Notes under the pieces: model-generated
What the model was told of the DNA's origin: nothing
The model's database searches: none
The model's input: only the letters and a program-made list of their open reading frames with translations
Origin: Actinomadura sp. NAK00032
Lineage (GTDB): Bacteria > Actinomycetota > Actinomycetes > Streptosporangiales > Streptosporangiaceae
Assembly (NCBI RefSeq): GCF_013364275.1
Contig: NZ_CP054932.1
Location: 8,370,001-8,434,000 of the forward strand
Length of the DNA stretch: 64,000 nucleotides
Reading direction: 5' to 3'
Program-made: the position numbers and the translations under genes
Shown: positions 60,930-64,000 of the stretch, piece by piece
How the letters are laid out: every line of letters starts with the position of its first letter
Position numbering within the stretch: position 1 is the stretch's first letter

Positions 60930-62510
60930 CTACTTGATCCGCAGCTTCTTCATGATCCTGATGCCGTTCGCCATGTACCCGGCGAACTTGTCGTAGCCGA
61001 TGCCGGACGGGGGTTCGAGGTCCATGAGGTGCTGGCTCGCGACGGTCTGCACCTCGGTGAACTTCAGCAGGCCCTCGGCTCCGTGGCGGCGTCCGACGCC
61101 GGACTGCTTCATCCCGCCCATCGGCGAGTCGTAGGACGCGTACGCGGCGCCGTAGCCGTCGTTGATGTTGACCGTCCCCGCCTGGATGCGGGCGGCCAGC
61201 CGGCGGGCCCGCGCCGGGGACTTCGTCCACACCGACGCGTTCAGCCCGTAGTCGGTGTCGTTGGCGCGGGCGACGACCTCGTCCTCGTCCCGGTACTTGT
61301 AGACGGCGACGACCGGCCCGAACGTCTCGTTCGCGCACAGGTCCATGTCGCCGCTGACGTCCGTGAGGATGGTCGGCTCGTAGAACAGCGGCCCGACGTC
61401 GGGGCGCGCCTTGCCCCCGGCGAGGACGGTGGCGCCCTCCTCGACGGCCTGGTCGACGTGCCGGGTCACCGCGTCCAGCTGGCGCCGGTACGTCAGCGAG
61501 CCCATCTCGGCCTCGAAGTCGAGGCCGGTGCCGAGCTTCATGCCCTTGACCAGCTCGGTGAACCGGGGCACGAACCGGTCGTAGACGTCCTCGTGGACGT
61601 ACATCCGCTCGATCGAGATGCACAGCTGCCCGGCGTTGGTGAAGCACGCGCGGACGGCGCCGCGCGCGGCCCGCTCCACGTCGGCGTCCGCCATCACGAT
61701 CATCGGGTTCTTGCCGCCGAGCTCCAGCGAGTAGCCGATCAGCCGGGGCGCGACCTTGGCCGCGATCGCCTTGCCGCCGCGCGTCGAGCCGGTGAAGGAG
61801 ACGTAGTCGGCCTCCTCCAGCAGCGGGTCGCCGATCTGGGCGGGGTCGCCGACGACGATCTGCCACAGGTCGCGCGGCAGCCCGAGCGAGACCAGCAGGT
61901 CCAGCACCCACAGGCTGGACAGGCACGTCTGGGTGTCCGGCTTGTGGATCACCGCGTTGCCCGCCATCAGCGCGGGCGCGATGTCGCTGGCGCCGAGCGC
62001 GAAGGGGTAGTTCCAGGGGGCGATCAGCGCGACGACGCCCTTCGGGTGCCGCAGCTCCCGGACCCGCGTCAGCCCCGGCATCATGCCCTGCCGGCGCTTC
62101 GGCTTCAGCAGCCCCGGGGCCCGCCGGGCGTAGTACAGCGAGCACAGCGCCACGTCGAGGAACTCCTCCAGCGCGTGGCGGCGCGCCTTGCCCGTCTCCA
62201 GCTGGATGACGTCGAGGATCTCCTCGCGGCGGGCGACCAGCGCGTCCGCCAGCCGCAGGAACGGCTTGACCCGCTCGCCGGCCGGCAGCGCCGCCCAGGC
62301 CCGCTGCGCCTCGCGGGCGCGCGCGTAGGCCTTGCGGACGTCGTCGGCACCGGAGATCGGGACGGTCGCGAGGGGCTCACCGGTGAACGGGCCGGGAATG
62401 GTCGCGGTCTCGGAGCCGTCCGAGGCGACGTGGGAGGCCAGCCGGTCGATCAGGGTCTGGGGGAGCGTGTGCTCTGCCGCGCCTTTGGCAGGGACCGTCG
62501 GGGATGCCAT
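60930..62510 (-). CDS. Succinate-semialdehyde-type aldehyde dehydrogenase
   Basis: A 526-aa NAD(P)-dependent aldehyde dehydrogenase resembling GabD2 of actinomycetes. The cofactor site FTGSTRGGKAIAAK, the general-base Glu in SLELGGKNPMIV and the catalytic Cys in FTNAGQLCISIERM are intact; C-terminal ETFGPVVAVYKY and PMGGMKQSGVGRRHG follow. ATG 62510 (the frame is open upstream but without similarity). Upstream of, and probably co-transcribed with, the GMC oxidoreductase. Confidence 0.9.
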   Translation of the reverse strand: MASPTVPAKGAAEHTLPQTLIDRLASHVASDGSETATIPGPFTGEPLATVPISGADDVRKAYARAREAQRAWAALPAGERVKPFLRLADALVARREEILDVIQLETGKARRHALEEFLDVALCSLYYARRAPGLLKPKRRQGMMPGLTRVRELRHPKGVVALIAPWNYPFALGASDIAPALMAGNAVIHKPDTQTCLSSLWVLDLLVSLGLPRDLWQIVVGDPAQIGDPLLEEADYVSFTGSTRGGKAIAAKVAPRLIGYSLELGGKNPMIVMADADVERAARGAVRACFTNAGQLCISIERMYVHEDVYDRFVPRFTELVKGMKLGTGLDFEAEMGSLTYRRQLDAVTRHVDQAVEEGATVLAGGKARPDVGPLFYEPTILTDVSGDMDLCANETFGPVVAVYKYRDEDEVVARANDTDYGLNASVWTKSPARARRLAARIQAGTVNINDGYGAAYASYDSPMGGMKQSGVGRRHGAEGLLKFTEVQTVASQHLMDLEPPSGIGYDKFAGYMANGIRIMKKLRIK

Positions 62511-62784
62511 GCAGGCAGCGTATGACCACCTGCCCATTTTGGCTACCCGCAAGTAACGCGCTACTTGGAGTGAAATGCCCCACCCGATCGCGTTACGTCC
62601 GTCTCTGCCTGACAAGCGGCCCTGAACGGAGCGTTCCAACCGCCCGGACTTGCGCAACCGGGAGACTGACCATGCTCCGCCGGTGTATCCCCGAAGGAGA
62701 GAATCTCGGCGCGCGTACCGCGGACGGAGGGCCGGCCGCGCGCGCACGGGGGCGCGCGGGTCTCGACACGGAGGGGAACAGCGA

Positions 62785-63492
62785 ATGACGGACGCCCACG
62801 GCGACCAGCGGCCAGCGGCGGGGGCGGCCGGCCGGCCGCCGTCCGGCGGTCCGCGGCCGCGCCGCGACCGCGAGCAGACCCGCACCGCGCTGCTCGCCGC
62901 CGCCGAGCGCCTCTGGGCCGAGCGCGGCATCCACGGCGCCTCGCTGGACGACATCGCGGCGGCCGCGGGCCTCACCAAGGGCGCCGTCTACTCCAACTTC
63001 GCGGGCAAGACCGACCTGCTGCTGGCCCTGATGGAGCGCATCACCAGCGACCGCACCGGCCCGGAGGTCTGCGACGAGCTGCGCGCCGCCGAGCGGGACG
63101 CCGCGCGCGACGCCGCCCGCGAGGCCGCCGTCACCGGCCGCCCGCCCCGCCGCGGCGCCGCCGACGACCGCCCCCGCCGCCTCGCGCTGCTGCTCGTCGA
63201 GTTCTGGCTCTACGGCATGCGCGACTACGCCGCCGGCTGGCGCATCGCCGACTGGTACGCCGAGCGCCGCGACCGGCTGGCCCGCGAACTCGAACCCGCC
63301 GACGGCGGCACCGGCTCCTCCGCCGACGGCGGCACCGACCGGATCGGGCCCGGCGACCGCGCCGCCCTCACCATGGCCCTCGACTTCGGGCTGGCCTTCC
63401 AGCACCTGCTGGACCCGGCCCGCGTCCCCGCCGACCTCTACGCGACCGGCAAGACGCTGGTGCAGGCGCCCCGCCCCGACCGGCCCGCCTGA
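62785..63492 (+). CDS. TetR-family regulator
   Basis: A 235-aa regulator. The helix-turn-helix is RTALLAAAERLWAERGIHGASLDDIAAAAGLTKGAVYSNFAGKTDLLLALM, preceded by a 28-residue disordered tail. The C-terminal part contains Arg/Ala-rich insertions and a GGTGSSADGGTD linker. ATG 62785 follows GAGGGG. Divergent from the dehydrogenase/GMC pair across 274 bp, and so a plausible repressor of it. Confidence 0.85.
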   Translation: MTDAHGDQRPAAGAAGRPPSGGPRPRRDREQTRTALLAAAERLWAERGIHGASLDDIAAAAGLTKGAVYSNFAGKTDLLLALMERITSDRTGPEVCDELRAAERDAARDAAREAAVTGRPPRRGAADDRPRRLALLLVEFWLYGMRDYAAGWRIADWYAERRDRLARELEPADGGTGSSADGGTDRIGPGDRAALTMALDFGLAFQHLLDPARVPADLYATGKTLVQAPRPDRPA

Positions 63493-63520
63493 GCGCGGGC
63501 CCGGCCGAAGGCGTGCGGGA

Positions 63521-64000
63521 TCAAGGAGTCGCCACCGGGACGATGTCGGGGGCGCCGCGGCGGTGCGCGTCGGCCTCCTGGTCGCCGTCCTGCGTCTGGG
63601 AGGCGCGCTCGGCCTCCACGCGCTTGCGGTAGTACTCGATCTCGCGGTCGCGCTGCTTCTTGGACCAGCCGAGCACCGGGGCCAGCAGGTCGGCGGCCTC
63701 CTGGGCGACGCCGACGCCGCGGTCCCACGTCTCGATCGAGATCCGGGTGCGGCGGGCGAGGACGTCGTTGAGGTGCCGGGCGCCCTCGTGCGTCGCGGCG
63801 TAGACGACCTCGGCGCGCAGGTAGTCGTCGGCGCCGGTGAGCGGCTTGGCCAGGTCCGGCTTGTCGGCGATCAGGCCGAGCAGGTCGTCCAGCAGGGTGC
63901 CGTAGCGGCGCAGGAGGTGCTCGATGCGGGCGACGTGCAGGCCCGAGCGGGACGCCAGCCGGTGGCGCGCGTTCCACATGGCCTGGAAGCCGTCGCCGCC
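63521..64000 (-). CDS. glpD: Glycerol-3-phosphate dehydrogenase, C-terminal part
   Basis: The last 159 residues of an FAD-dependent glycerol-3-phosphate dehydrogenase, cut off by the window edge. GDGFQAMWNARHRLASRSGLHVARIEHLLRRYGTLLDDLLGLI and AEVVYAATHEGARHLNDVLARRTRISIETWDRGVGVAQEAADLLAPVLGWSKKQRDREIEYY is the DAO_C-type all-helical domain of GlpD. It feeds glycerol-derived dihydroxyacetone phosphate to glycolysis. The coding frame is open at position 64000. Confidence 0.85.
   Translation of the reverse strand, partial: GGDGFQAMWNARHRLASRSGLHVARIEHLLRRYGTLLDDLLGLIADKPDLAKPLTGADDYLRAEVVYAATHEGARHLNDVLARRTRISIETWDRGVGVAQEAADLLAPVLGWSKKQRDREIEYYRKRVEAERASQTQDGDQEADAHRRGAPDIVPVATP

Noticed and set aside
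59397..62525. A 1042-codon open frame on the plus strand opposite the GMC and aldehyde dehydrogenase genes
   Set aside because: No recognisable domain, Arg/Val/Ala-rich composition typical of the antisense of high-GC genes; the minus-strand proteins have full catalytic motifs.

Overview
This window comes from a high-GC actinomycete chromosome, most likely Thermomonosporaceae (Actinomadura-like). That placement is inferred from GC bias at third codon positions, GTG starts, leaderless genes, and the block pcrA / sucC-sucD / perM-type membrane protein / purN-purH, whose order resembles the mycobacterial one. Two very large teichoic-acid-polymerase-like proteins would also fit Actinomadura, whose walls carry poly(glycerol phosphate). 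I found no rRNA, tRNA, CRISPR array, transposase or phage gene.

Layout. 1-1.6 kb: a PCMT-type methyltransferase of the kind found with RiPP clusters, and a DinB-family protein. 1.7-15 kb: core metabolism, mainly on the minus strand (mdh, icd, folD, purN-purH, perM-like, sucC-sucD), with an FHA regulator, a GNAT enzyme and small membrane proteins. 15-21.7 kb: membrane-anchored GH15-like protein, TSUP transporter, a divergent GNAT/TetR-MaoC pair sharing an operator, and pcrA. 21.9-29 kb: thermolysin-like metallopeptidase followed by an emfourin-like inhibitor, the dhaK-dhaL-dhaM dihydroxyacetone kinase operon, a nucleoside hydrolase and a PIG-L deacetylase (both apparently leaderless), an SRPBCC protein and a class A beta-lactamase-fold protein. 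29-35 kb: a LiaFSR-like envelope-stress module (PspC/LiaF-like protein divergent from a PspC-histidine kinase and LuxR response regulator), a TetR regulator, and a minus-strand group of a 31-aa membrane protein, a Cys-rich leader peptide and a cupin. 35-40 kb: a form II CO-dehydrogenase-like operon (small, large and medium subunits) and a CoxG protein. 40-48 kb: a methyltransferase and two tandem GT2/CDP-glycerol glycerophosphotransferase proteins. 48-54.5 kb: oxyR, carotenoid oxygenase, two TetR regulators, an NmrA-like protein and ahpC-ahpD with a perfect OxyR-like palindrome upstream. 54.5-64 kb: guaA, two secreted M43-type metalloproteases flanking an AlkD-like glycosylase, GMC oxidoreductase plus succinate-semialdehyde-type dehydrogenase, a TetR regulator and the 3' end of glpD.

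How the genes work together. mdh, icd and sucCD are TCA-cycle steps. purN and purH overlap and act on consecutive stages of IMP synthesis, while guaA makes GMP. ahpC, ahpD and oxyR form a peroxide-defence set split by about 4 kb of other genes. dhaKLM and glpD both serve glycerol-derived carbon. 

Less expected signals are: the metallopeptidase/inhibitor bicistron; the Cys-codon leader peptide ahead of a degenerate cysteine-dioxygenase-like cupin; dyad operators at several divergent promoters; and short tandem duplications carrying stop codons at four convergent gene junctions (7.6, 16.8, 34.4 and 40.9 kb).
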